A stretch of DNA of 64,000 nt from Paracoccaceae bacterium (GCA_902602765.1 CACKSH010000002.1:117420-181419); one strand, 5' to 3'; counted from the stretch's first letter, positions 9,523 to 17,845 are shown. The notes: generated by a model not told the origin, from the letters alone. Numbers and translations are program-made.

Positions 9523-10299
9523 ATGGATATTTCGTTAAAAAACTTGAAAGTAGTTATTTCTGCAGGAGGCTCCGGTATCGGAAAAGCAATCTTGGAAGGT
9601 TTCCATTCACAAGGGGCAAAAATTGCAACTTGTGATATTAATTCAGACTTGATTAAGATTTTAAAGGACGAATACCCCGATATTTATACAGAAGTGCTGG
9701 ACGTTTCGGATGAGCATGACGTTCAATCATTTTGTTCGAATGCGTTGAATAAATTGGGAGGCCTCGACTGTCTAGTAAACAATGCAGGAATAGCTGGACC
9801 GACCAGTAAAATTGAAGAAATTGACACAGCAGACTGGTCCGAATGTCTAAATGTATGTTTAACAAGCCAATTTTTGTTCATTAAAAATTGTATCCCAAAC
9901 CTGCGGTTAAGCAAGAATGCTTCAGTAGTAAACCTCTCTTCCGCGGCAGGTAAAATGGGCTTTGGGCTACGTTCACCTTACGCCGCTTCCAAGTGGGGCG
10001 TTATAGGCCTGACAAAATCACTTGCTATTGAATTAGGTGACGACAAGATACGAGTGAACGCTATTTTGCCTGGATTAGTAAAAGGCGAGCGACAAAAAAA
10101 TGTTTTAATGGCAAAAGCACAACGCTTAGGCAAAAGCTTTGCCGAAATCGAAAAAGAAGCATTCTCATTTACATCGATAAAATCATACGTCACTGCCGAG
10201 GACATAGCTAATCAGATCATGTTTTTAGCATCACCACTGGGGGCAAGAATTTCTGGGCAGTCGATTGCAATTGATGGTGACACGAAGATGCTGGCTTAA
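9523..10299 (+). CDS. SDR family oxidoreductase
   Basis: GGSGIGKAI, LVNNAGIAGP and YAASKWGVIGLTKSLA motifs. Confidence 0.93.
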   Translation: MDISLKNLKVVISAGGSGIGKAILEGFHSQGAKIATCDINSDLIKILKDEYPDIYTEVLDVSDEHDVQSFCSNALNKLGGLDCLVNNAGIAGPTSKIEEIDTADWSECLNVCLTSQFLFIKNCIPNLRLSKNASVVNLSSAAGKMGFGLRSPYAASKWGVIGLTKSLAIELGDDKIRVNAILPGLVKGERQKNVLMAKAQRLGKSFAEIEKEAFSFTSIKSYVTAEDIANQIMFLASPLGARISGQSIAIDGDTKMLA

Positions 10300-10327
10300 A
10301 TTAAAAACCGTAGGAAATAATGAAAAA

Positions 10328-11980
10328 TTATTTTTCTTTTTTCCCAAAAGGTTTTAAGTTGTCAAATTTTTTCCCAGTTATGGCTTCGAACTCGTTTTCA
10401 TCCCAGAAACCAATTAATATGCCTAGCTCTGTTGCTTTCTTTTGAGATTCTAATAATTCCTCGGTTGCAGTAATTCTCGTATGATGACGCATTGCCCAAG
10501 ACTCTAGAGCAGTCTCTAACCGCAACCTTGCGTCTCGATGCATAACAGTTGTTGAGCCCGCAAGGTCAACAAGCTCATCTGGATCCGAAAATAAATCAAA
10601 TAGGATAGGTTCGAACCCTTCACATCTTATATATTTCCATCGTCCATCAAATATCATTTTTGTGTGGGCTAAATCCTGTGGCTGATCAAGCTCCTTCGCC
10701 ATTTCAGACCAATGGTAATCATGTTCACTGATAATATAATTTCGAGAAAAACCTGCCGTTCCAGTCAGAATGGGTGTAAGATCACGCCCCTCAATTATAT
10801 TCGGCTTGGGCGGACATCCAAAAAAGTTTAGAATAGTAGGCGCTAAGTCAATCATCTCCACAAGATCATTTTTAACAGTGCCCCTAGATTTATCTGAAAC
10901 CTTTCTAGGGTCGTGGATTATTAGCGGCACCTTTACTGCCATTTCATGATAAAAATCCTTGTCTCCCATCCAGTGATCACCGAGATAATCGCCATGATCA
11001 GATGAAAAAATAATAATCGTATTTTCACTTAAATTGGACTTATCCATCCACTGAAATAATCTACCTAAATTGTCATCTAGCTGCTTAATTAATCCCATAT
11101 AAGCCGGTATCACATGCTCTCGCACTTCATCTCTAGAAAAGCATTTTGAGACCCTTGCATTTTGATAAGCACGAAGTAACGGATGATTGGTCTGCTTTTC
11201 TTTATCGGAACGAATTGGGTTATTGACGTCTTCATCTGAATACATTTCATGATAGGGAGAAGGAACAATATATGGCCAATGCGGTTTGATATAGGATAAA
11301 TGGCAGAGCCAAGGCTGATCACTTTCACGAGCTTGAGCCATGAAATCCATAGCCCGATTTGTCATATAAGCAGTTTCAGAATGCTCCTCCTGAATATTCG
11401 CTGGCAATCTTGAATTTTTCAAAAGCCAGCCAGATAATAAATCTCCATTTTCATCCAACCCAGAATTAGCAAAATCACCCCATGGATTATCTGAAATATA
11501 TCCCTTTTCTGCTAAATAATCATCATAGGAAGACCACCGCTGGCGAGCACTATTTGGATGCAAACCATCGTCTCGCTCAAAAGGCACAAACCCACATTCA
11601 GAAACACGAACTCCAATTTCACTACTAGGATCAATCCCAAGCCAAGCCATACCTTCAGCATCGGCAACCATGTGCGTTTTCCCGACTAAAACGGACTGTA
11701 TACCATTTTCTTTTAGATGATCGCCAATAGTGCGCTCACCAACCCTAAGCGGCATTCCATTCCAAGTCGAACCATGACTTCTGACATATCTACCAGTGTA
11801 TGCTGACATTCTAGATGGCCCACAAACTGGAGATTGTACATATACGTTACTAAATTGAACTCCTCGGCTAGCAAGGGCGTCTATATTTGGCGTATGTAAA
11901 TTTGAGTGACCATAACAACTCAAATAATCATATCTAAGCTGATCAGCCATAATCCATAAAACGTTAGGAGGGGAAGTCAT
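10328..11980 (-). CDS. Type I sulfatase
   Basis: NVLWIMADQLRYDYLSCYG metal site; SPVCGPSRMSAYTGR matches the C-x-P-x-R formylglycine signature; FSSDHGDYLGDH. Confidence 0.92.
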   Translation of the reverse strand: MTSPPNVLWIMADQLRYDYLSCYGHSNLHTPNIDALASRGVQFSNVYVQSPVCGPSRMSAYTGRYVRSHGSTWNGMPLRVGERTIGDHLKENGIQSVLVGKTHMVADAEGMAWLGIDPSSEIGVRVSECGFVPFERDDGLHPNSARQRWSSYDDYLAEKGYISDNPWGDFANSGLDENGDLLSGWLLKNSRLPANIQEEHSETAYMTNRAMDFMAQARESDQPWLCHLSYIKPHWPYIVPSPYHEMYSDEDVNNPIRSDKEKQTNHPLLRAYQNARVSKCFSRDEVREHVIPAYMGLIKQLDDNLGRLFQWMDKSNLSENTIIIFSSDHGDYLGDHWMGDKDFYHEMAVKVPLIIHDPRKVSDKSRGTVKNDLVEMIDLAPTILNFFGCPPKPNIIEGRDLTPILTGTAGFSRNYIISEHDYHWSEMAKELDQPQDLAHTKMIFDGRWKYIRCEGFEPILFDLFSDPDELVDLAGSTTVMHRDARLRLETALESWAMRHHTRITATEELLESQKKATELGILIGFWDENEFEAITGKKFDNLKPFGKKEK

Positions 11981-12248
11981 AATTCGTCACCATTAAAATC
12001 AATGAGCCTGACCATCAAACAGATAAAGAGTTCCGGCACTGATGACATCAACCTAGGTTGTCCTTTAATTTTTTTAAACATGCTTATTTCTTAAGCTTCG
12101 GTGTCTAATTTAGCCTAGTTTTAAAACTTATAAAAGTAAGGCAAAGTTTAAACTTAGGATCTCATTATATTTCCAGAAATTGTAATATAAGTTTAACAAA
12201 CTAAGATTTATTTTTCTAATTGTCCTTATAATTAAATCTTAGCCTGAA

Positions 12249-12277
12249 ACGAATAGTCTCCCTATTCCGTTTTTTTA
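12249..12277 (+). terminator. Orphan terminator-like hairpin 1
   Basis: ACGAATAG-TCTCC-CTATTC(C)GT with TTTTTTT tract; no upstream + strand CDS. Confidence 0.5.
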
Positions 12278-12282
12278 CTTTA

Positions 12283-12332
12283 GCAGGGTCATAAACAATT
12301 TAATCAAATCGTTTTGGCTCTGCGCTTTTTTT
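12283..12332 (+). terminator. Orphan terminator-like hairpin 2
   Basis: GCAGGGTCA pairs with TGGCTCTGC (9 bp, two G-U) across a 23-nt loop, then GCTTTTTTTC. Confidence 0.4.
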
Positions 12333-12429
12333 CATAAATCTACACAATAAGACATGTATTACTTTCAAAGGGTTAGAGTGATCCAAAAGGAGTAAGCCAC
12401 CGTATCTTATTTAGTTAAAGGATATCGCC

Positions 12430-12615
12430 ATGCTCAAACCTTACTTAAAACCATACCTAATTGGATACGTTAATGAACATTACGAAGACGTCGACGACCA
12501 GTTAGTATTTGCTTATGATGAGGCTCATGCAACAAAAATTGTACTTGAGACTTTCCAAGACGCTAAATTTGTTTTCCAGTCACGCCCAGTAATAGAACAG
12601 CAGACTGCAGCTTGA
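12430..12615 (+). CDS. Small hypothetical protein (61 aa)
   Basis: Intact ORF preceded by AAAGGATATCGCC SD-like sequence; no family recognised. Confidence 0.5.
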   Translation: MLKPYLKPYLIGYVNEHYEDVDDQLVFAYDEAHATKIVLETFQDAKFVFQSRPVIEQQTAA

Positions 12616-12693
12616 TCTAAAAGCGTATACAGTTGTCTAACTACCAGACGTTGATGTTTTGCAGCAAAATATGTAAGTTGCCTGTGCGTGTTT

Positions 12694-12852
12694 ATGGCAA
12701 GATATCAGGAAATGTTAAAAAAAGTATTCTGCACATCTTTAGTTTTACTGCTTTGCTCTTGTGGAACGACCAAGGGAGTACTAGATGGTGCAGGCTCTGT
12801 TCTAGAAGGCTTAGCTTCTGACGTTCGAAGTGTTGGTGACTATTTGAATTAG
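12694..12852 (+). CDS. Small lipoprotein, entericidin-like (52 aa; ATG at 12712 also possible)
   Basis: Below ORF-track cut-off. MARYQEMLKKVFCTSLVLLLCSCGTTKGVLDGAGSVLEGLASDVRSVGDYLN*: short signal peptide with a lipobox-like LLCSC. Confidence 0.6.
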   Translation: MARYQEMLKKVFCTSLVLLLCSCGTTKGVLDGAGSVLEGLASDVRSVGDYLN

Positions 12853-12923
12853 CTTTTGGGCCAAGTTTTAAAAAATATCTACCCATACATGACACCCCTC
12901 CATGGAAGAATTGTGAACTTTAA

Positions 12924-13460
12924 ATGTATCCATTTATAAGAATGGCAAAAGAGCGATTAGTTAACAGATCTCAGCAGCACATATCTGTAGGTGAAATCCA
13001 TGAATCATTCCATATTTGCTGGCCATGGGATCTTGATTTCTGGTTTGAACTTAATAATGGGCGTGCACTAACATTGTATGATTTGGGCCGTATACCATTT
13101 TCGAGCAGGTCAGGCTTTAGCAAGGTCATTTTAAAAAATAGATGGTCGATGACAATGGCGGGCGCAAATGTAAGGTATCGAAAACGTATAAGGGCTTTTG
13201 ACCGGATACGAATGCAGACCAGAACGGTCTGCTGGGACAAAAGGTTCTTGTACATTGAACAATCTATGTGGAATTCCAAAAAAGAGTGCGCTGGACATAT
13301 TATTTATCGCGCAGCGTTTGTAGGGAATAATGGAATTATTAATCCACAAAAGATTTTTGATGAGATCGAAGTGGCGCTTGTGTCGCCTAAAATGCCAGAC
13401 TGGTTGAAAGATTGGGTTGACTCAGAAGAAAAAAGACCTTGGCCCCCAATGCAAGAATAA
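12924..13460 (+). CDS. Acyl-CoA thioesterase-like protein (THEM6/4HBT-like hotdog)
   Basis: Overall pattern (LNNGRALTLYDLGR..., tyrosine/tryptophan-rich hotdog) resembles that thioesterase family. Confidence 0.65.
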   Translation: MYPFIRMAKERLVNRSQQHISVGEIHESFHICWPWDLDFWFELNNGRALTLYDLGRIPFSSRSGFSKVILKNRWSMTMAGANVRYRKRIRAFDRIRMQTRTVCWDKRFLYIEQSMWNSKKECAGHIIYRAAFVGNNGIINPQKIFDEIEVALVSPKMPDWLKDWVDSEEKRPWPPMQE

Positions 13461-13517
13461 CTTGCTTTAGTCTATGCGAACTTGTTTTAGTACATAGAAC
13501 AATGGGAGACTAGTCTT

Positions 13518-14873
13518 ATGAACACTTCAAAGAAAATATGGGGCTGGTTTTTTTATGACTGGGCCTGTCAGCCTTATAATACGCTGATGGTTACATTTAT
13601 AATCGGCCCTTATTTTGCCACTGTAGCTGCTGAGTATTTTATAACTAACGGATTAGACGGCGCATCTTCCAGAGCCAATGCTCAATATTATTGGTCTTTG
13701 ACCATAACAATAGTTGGCCTGATAGTCGGTTTTACCGCACCAATTATCGGTGCCATTGCTGATAATTACGGGAACAGGATAAAATGGATTTATCTTTTTT
13801 CTGCTTTATTGATAATTGGCGCCTTTAGTTCTTGGTTTGGCCTGCCTGATGGATCAAATTGGCAGTGGATTTTGATTTCTTTTGGGATAGGGTTTGTCGG
13901 TGCTGAATTGGCTTATATTTTCAGTAACGCACAACTGCCCTCATTGGGAAATAGATCCGAAACAGGTGCAATCTCTGGGAGTGGTTTTGGATTTGGATAC
14001 GTTGGAGGCCTAGTTTCTCTTGTAATAGTCCTTACCCTATTTGTTGAACAGGATAATGGGAAAACATTAATTGGTTTTGATCCAATTTTTGGCCTTAACG
14101 CCGAGGCTAAAGAAGGAACACGCTTTGTTGGTCCTTTTGTCGCTTTGTGGTTTATTATTTTTTCAGTGCCTTACTTTTTATGGATTAATGATAAGTCCAA
14201 GCCACGCATAGGTGCCAGCTTCGGGAGCGGTCTGAAAGATCTGTGGAAAACAGTGGTGGGCTTACGCGACAAAAAAAGTACAGTTAGATATCTAATTTCA
14301 AATATGTTTTACCGCGACAGCTTAAATGGGCTTTACAGCTTTGGAGGAGTTTATGCAGCCTTAGTTTTAGACTGGTCGATTGTTCAAATTGGAACTTTTG
14401 GAATAGTTGCAGCACTTGCAGCAGCCGTTTGTAGTTGGCTCGGTGGTAAGTGGGATAGACGGGTGGGGCCGAAGCCAGTAATACTCTTGAGTATTATAGT
14501 TTTAACTGCTGTTTGCGTTATAGTTGTTGGAATGTCTAGAGTATCTTTCTTTGGCATTCCATTAGCCGAAGGCTCAAGTATTCCAGACAATATTTTTTAT
14601 GGATGTGGGGTTCTAATTGGCGGCTTTGGAGGCATTCTACAATCAGCAAGTCGAACCATGATGGTAAGACATACGAACACTTCTAATTCAACTCAGTATT
14701 TTGGTATATATGGATTACTTGGTAGAGCTACCGCTTTTCTTGCTCCAGCATTAATTGCCTATGTCACAGCAGTAACAAACAGTAACAATCTTGGTGTATC
14801 ACCTCTTATTATTCTTTTTTTAATTGGTTTAGTTCTTATGCTAAGAGTAAACCCCGATGGCGATACAAGCTAA
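13518..14873 (+). CDS. MFS transporter, UMF1/Atg22-like
   Basis: N-terminus WGWFFYDWACQPYNTLMVTFIIGPYF typical of UMF1 family; 12 TM pattern. Confidence 0.9.
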   Translation: MNTSKKIWGWFFYDWACQPYNTLMVTFIIGPYFATVAAEYFITNGLDGASSRANAQYYWSLTITIVGLIVGFTAPIIGAIADNYGNRIKWIYLFSALLIIGAFSSWFGLPDGSNWQWILISFGIGFVGAELAYIFSNAQLPSLGNRSETGAISGSGFGFGYVGGLVSLVIVLTLFVEQDNGKTLIGFDPIFGLNAEAKEGTRFVGPFVALWFIIFSVPYFLWINDKSKPRIGASFGSGLKDLWKTVVGLRDKKSTVRYLISNMFYRDSLNGLYSFGGVYAALVLDWSIVQIGTFGIVAALAAAVCSWLGGKWDRRVGPKPVILLSIIVLTAVCVIVVGMSRVSFFGIPLAEGSSIPDNIFYGCGVLIGGFGGILQSASRTMMVRHTNTSNSTQYFGIYGLLGRATAFLAPALIAYVTAVTNSNNLGVSPLIILFLIGLVLMLRVNPDGDTS

Positions 14874-14942
14874 GTTAATTATTGTACTTTACGCTTGCAA
14901 AACTTTTAATCTGAATGTAACGCTCACACGTTAATAAAAAAT

Positions 14943-14976
14943 AACAAGTCACCGCTACCTTGGATAAAAAACGGGA
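14943..14976 (+). ncRNA. Candidate preQ1-I riboswitch
   Basis: CAAG-TCA-CCG-CTAC-CTTG-GATAAAAAA-CGG: P1 CAAG/CTTG, H-type pseudoknot CCG/CGG, GCTAC loop and ATAAAAAAC tail, 10 nt before the yhhQ ATG. Confidence 0.65.
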
Positions 14977-14985
14977 ATAAATTTT

Positions 14986-15636
14986 ATGGAAAAACTTCTT
15001 ATTGGCATTCTTGCCATGGCGTCAGTAGTAGTTGCGTCAAACATTCTAGTACAATTCTTATTGCTAGATGGCCTTCTTACCTGGGGCGCATTTACTTATC
15101 CCATCGCATTCTTAATTACCGATCTGATGAACAAAAGTTATGGCCCCACCGCAGCTCGGAAAATAGTGCTGGCAGGATTTATCACAGGCATCTTATGTTC
15201 TTTTGTTGGAAGCAAAATTATGCTACAAGGTGATGGCTATGAATATCCAGCTGTAGCATTAAGAGTAGCATTTGCATCAGGCCTTGCTTTTATTATAGCG
15301 CAACTTTTTGATATAGCTGTTTTCAATAAATTGCGCTCAGCTGAATGGTGGAAGGCGCCTCTCGCATCAACGTTGCTGGCATCTTTAATCGATACTGCTA
15401 TTTTTTTTACGATTGCATTTTCAGCACAGATAACATTCTTTTCTGAAGCCGCAAATAATGAGGTTTCATGGTCATGGGAAATAGTTCCCTTTTTAACCTT
15501 TGGTGCTGATGCGCCACTGTGGGTATCACTTGCTGTAGCAGATTTAATGGTGAAATGGTTAATTGGATTAGCGGCATTAATCCCCTTTCGAATTTTTGTT
15601 TCATTTTTTTTATCGCGAGACAATAAAACATCTTGA
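14986..15636 (+). CDS. yhhQ: Queuosine precursor transporter (YhhQ/VUT-1 family)
   Basis: YPIAFLITDLMNKSYGPTAARKIVLAGF motif typical of the family. Confidence 0.92.
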   Translation: MEKLLIGILAMASVVVASNILVQFLLLDGLLTWGAFTYPIAFLITDLMNKSYGPTAARKIVLAGFITGILCSFVGSKIMLQGDGYEYPAVALRVAFASGLAFIIAQLFDIAVFNKLRSAEWWKAPLASTLLASLIDTAIFFTIAFSAQITFFSEAANNEVSWSWEIVPFLTFGADAPLWVSLAVADLMVKWLIGLAALIPFRIFVSFFLSRDNKTS

Positions 15637-15696
15637 AAAATTTTCATTCTATGACACCATATGTTTTAGAGTTAACAAACGAAAGGAGGTGGTCCA

Positions 15697-15753
15697 GTGT
15701 CTAAAAAGGTATTGGAGAGAGGTGTCGGAACAGTTAGGGGTAGTCGCATCTAG
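15697..15753 (+). CDS. Mini-ORF (18 aa, MSKKVLERGVGTVRGSRI)
   Basis: GTG start 7 nt after GGAGG within a very extended SD; ends TAG. Below ORF-track cut-off. Confidence 0.5.
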   Translation: MSKKVLERGVGTVRGSRI

Positions 15754-15820
15754 GGCAGTCCTGAAATGCAAAACTTTTAATTGGTGAGCCACCTAACCGG
15801 CCCACCTCCGAAAATCTTGG

Positions 15821-15847
15821 AAGGCCGCTCAGACTGAGCGGCCTTTT
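15821..15847 (+). terminator. Intrinsic terminator
   Basis: AAGGCCGCTC-AGACT-GAGCGGCCTTTTC. Confidence 0.85.
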
Positions 15848-15889
15848 CTAATAAATGACTAATACGGCAAAAAATGGTAACTTCCAAAG

Positions 15890-16324
15890 ATGCTAAAAAT
15901 TAACGAACAAATAACTTTACAGAGTTGGGAATTAAGCGAACAGTTTATTAGAGCTTCCGGGCCTGGAGGCCAACACGTTAATAAAACAAGCAGTGCAGTA
16001 GAATTGAGATTTGAAGCCGGAAAATCACCATCATTGTCCGACCCTGTAAAAAAAAGGCTAAAAATAATCGCTGGAAGTAGATGGACAAAAGATGGTGCCA
16101 TTGTGCTCAAGTGCGATGATACAAGACACCAAGTACGTAATCGCGAGATTGTACTTAAACGCTTGAAGGATATGATTAGAAAATCTTTACTCAAACCTAA
16201 AAGCAGGGTGCCTACTCGGCCAACTTTAGCCAGTAATAGAAAACGCCTTTCTGAAAAGAAAAATCGAGCTGGATTGAAATCTAATCGAGCCAGAATTTCT
16301 ACAAAAGATCTTTCTTTTGATTAG
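15890..16324 (+). CDS. arfB: Alternative ribosome-rescue factor / peptidyl-tRNA hydrolase ArfB
   Basis: RASGPGGQHVNKTSSAVELRF GGQ motif and basic C-terminal tail. Confidence 0.95.
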   Translation: MLKINEQITLQSWELSEQFIRASGPGGQHVNKTSSAVELRFEAGKSPSLSDPVKKRLKIIAGSRWTKDGAIVLKCDDTRHQVRNREIVLKRLKDMIRKSLLKPKSRVPTRPTLASNRKRLSEKKNRAGLKSNRARISTKDLSFD

Positions 16325-16564
16325 TTTAATAAGAAATTAAGCTATTTTTTATATTTCTACTACACACTACGGCTGTTTTTAGTAGACCAAACATAAAATA
16401 TCAAATTTACCAATAAGGGCAGATTTTAAGCTGCTATATTCTCATTTTATTAAGATTAGACCCTATTTTCTGCCAAAAACTTAAAAAAAGTGCTATTTTA
16501 TACCAAAATTATACACTATTTGTTGTGTTGTTACACAATATTCAGTTACAATCAGATAGTGAAG

Positions 16565-16578
16565 CCCAACCTGTTGGG
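16565..16578. promoter_or_regulatory. Inverted repeat in the HU 5' region
   Basis: CCCAAC-CT-GTTGGG, 20 bp before the HU ATG and just after a promoter-like TTGTGT-18 bp-TACAAT. Confidence 0.35.
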
Positions 16579-16598
16579 TATTTAATAAGGAGAAAAAT

Positions 16599-16886
16599 AT
16601 GTCGAAGCCAATGACAAAGACACAGCTTGTAGCAGCTTTGTCTGAAGAAATGGGTACAGATAAGAAATCTGCTAGTGCAGCACTAGACGCAATTTGTGGG
16701 CTCATCACTAGAGAAGTTTCAGGCGGGGGAGCAATCACTCTACCAGGTGTTGGTAAAATCATGTGCCGTGCACGCCCAGAAAGAATGGTGCGCAATCCTG
16801 CAACCGGTGAACAATTCAAAAAAGCGGCAGACAAAGTTGTCAAAATGACAATCGCAAAGGCTTTAAAAGAAAGTGTAAACAACTAA
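16599..16886 (+). CDS. HU family DNA-binding protein
   Basis: GVGKIMCRARPERMVRNPATGEQFKKAADKVVKM signature. Confidence 0.96.
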   Translation: MSKPMTKTQLVAALSEEMGTDKKSASAALDAICGLITREVSGGGAITLPGVGKIMCRARPERMVRNPATGEQFKKAADKVVKMTIAKALKESVNN

Positions 16887-16911
16887 AAACAATTAAAGTT
16901 GATATTTGAAG

Positions 16912-16940
16912 GGGTCGCTTAAGGCGGCCCTTTGCTTTTT
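16912..16940 (+). terminator. Intrinsic terminator of HU gene
   Basis: GGGTCGC-TTAAG-GCGGCCC followed by TTTGCTTTTT. Confidence 0.8.
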
Positions 16941-16978
16941 GTTAAATAGCCTTTAGATCTTTAATTTTTGGAGAGAAC

Positions 16979-17845
16979 TTGAAACCTAAAGCTTTACTTC
17001 TTGGTCTAGTGTTTGCTCTTCTTTGGTCTTCCGCCTTCACAGCAGCAAGAATTATCGTGAGCTATGCTCCACCTCTTGGCACACTATCACTAAGATTTTT
17101 TATATCTGGGATGTTAGCTTTAATCATTGCAAAGTGGCTCAGGCAAAATTTCAAACTTACAAAAAAACAATTGCGAGCAACAATAATTTTTGGGATCTGC
17201 CAGAATACAATTTATCTCGGATTAAACTTTATCTCGATGCAGTGGATTGAAGCCTCTATAGCGGCAATAATAGCATCTAGTATGCCACTACTAGTTGCTC
17301 TTCTAGGATGGTTGTTTTTAGGACAACGGTTATCATTTATAGGTATTTTGGGACTTGGGGTTGGTTTTGTTGGGGTCATTTTAGTAATGGGGTTTAGAAT
17401 AAGTGACGGGGTTAATCAGTTGGGTATAATATACTGCATTTTAGGGGCTTTAGCATTATCCATTGCGACACTTGCCGTGCGAAACACTAATTCAGAAGGA
17501 AACCTATTAGTCATAGTTGGTTATCAGATGCTAATAGGTGGAGGTTCACTATTCATTTTTTCAATTATATTTGAAACCTATATTATTGACCTTAACATGA
17601 AACTTTTGATGGCTTTTATTTATACAACTTTAGCGGCAGGCCTAGTTGCTACAGTAGTTTGGTTTTGGTTGGTGAACGAAATTGGAGCAGTAAAAGCGGC
17701 AACATTTCATTTTTTAAATCCCTTCTTTGGCATTTTCATTGCTAAGCTGGTACTAGGTGAGTCACTAAGTGTATATGATTATTTTGGAGTGTTAATAGTT
17801 ACCGTAGGTATATTGTTAGTACAAACCTCAAAGGAAAGTATTTAG
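16979..17845 (+). CDS. EamA/DMT-family transporter (TTG start)
   Basis: 10-TM EamA pattern; TTG after GGAGAGAAC. Confidence 0.85.
   Translation: MKPKALLLGLVFALLWSSAFTAARIIVSYAPPLGTLSLRFFISGMLALIIAKWLRQNFKLTKKQLRATIIFGICQNTIYLGLNFISMQWIEASIAAIIASSMPLLVALLGWLFLGQRLSFIGILGLGVGFVGVILVMGFRISDGVNQLGIIYCILGALALSIATLAVRNTNSEGNLLVIVGYQMLIGGGSLFIFSIIFETYIIDLNMKLLMAFIYTTLAAGLVATVVWFWLVNEIGAVKAATFHFLNPFFGIFIAKLVLGESLSVYDYFGVLIVTVGILLVQTSKESI

Larger units (their letters stand above)
15681..15847 (+). ncRNA. Structured intergenic RNA element (mega-SD, mini-ORF, anti-SD mimic, terminator)
   Basis: GAAAGGAGGTGGTCC (15681-15695), GTG mini-ORF 15697-15753, GGCCCACCTCC (15799-15809), terminator 15821-15847. 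Confidence 0.6.

Noticed and set aside
12633-12895. 62-aa + and 67-aa - ORFs
   Set aside because: Overlap the small lipoprotein frame, which has the better signal-peptide and lipobox evidence.
12971-13349. 102-aa and 72-aa reverse ORFs
   Set aside because: Antisense to the thioesterase-like CDS.
15237-15647. 136-aa and 74-aa reverse ORFs over yhhQ
   Set aside because: Antisense to a recognised transporter gene.
15596-15787. 63-aa + ORF across the yhhQ/arfB gap
   Set aside because: Out of frame with the strong SD; the RNA element with the GTG mini-ORF explains the region better.
16493-16882. 129-aa reverse ORF
   Set aside because: Antisense to the HU gene and its promoter.
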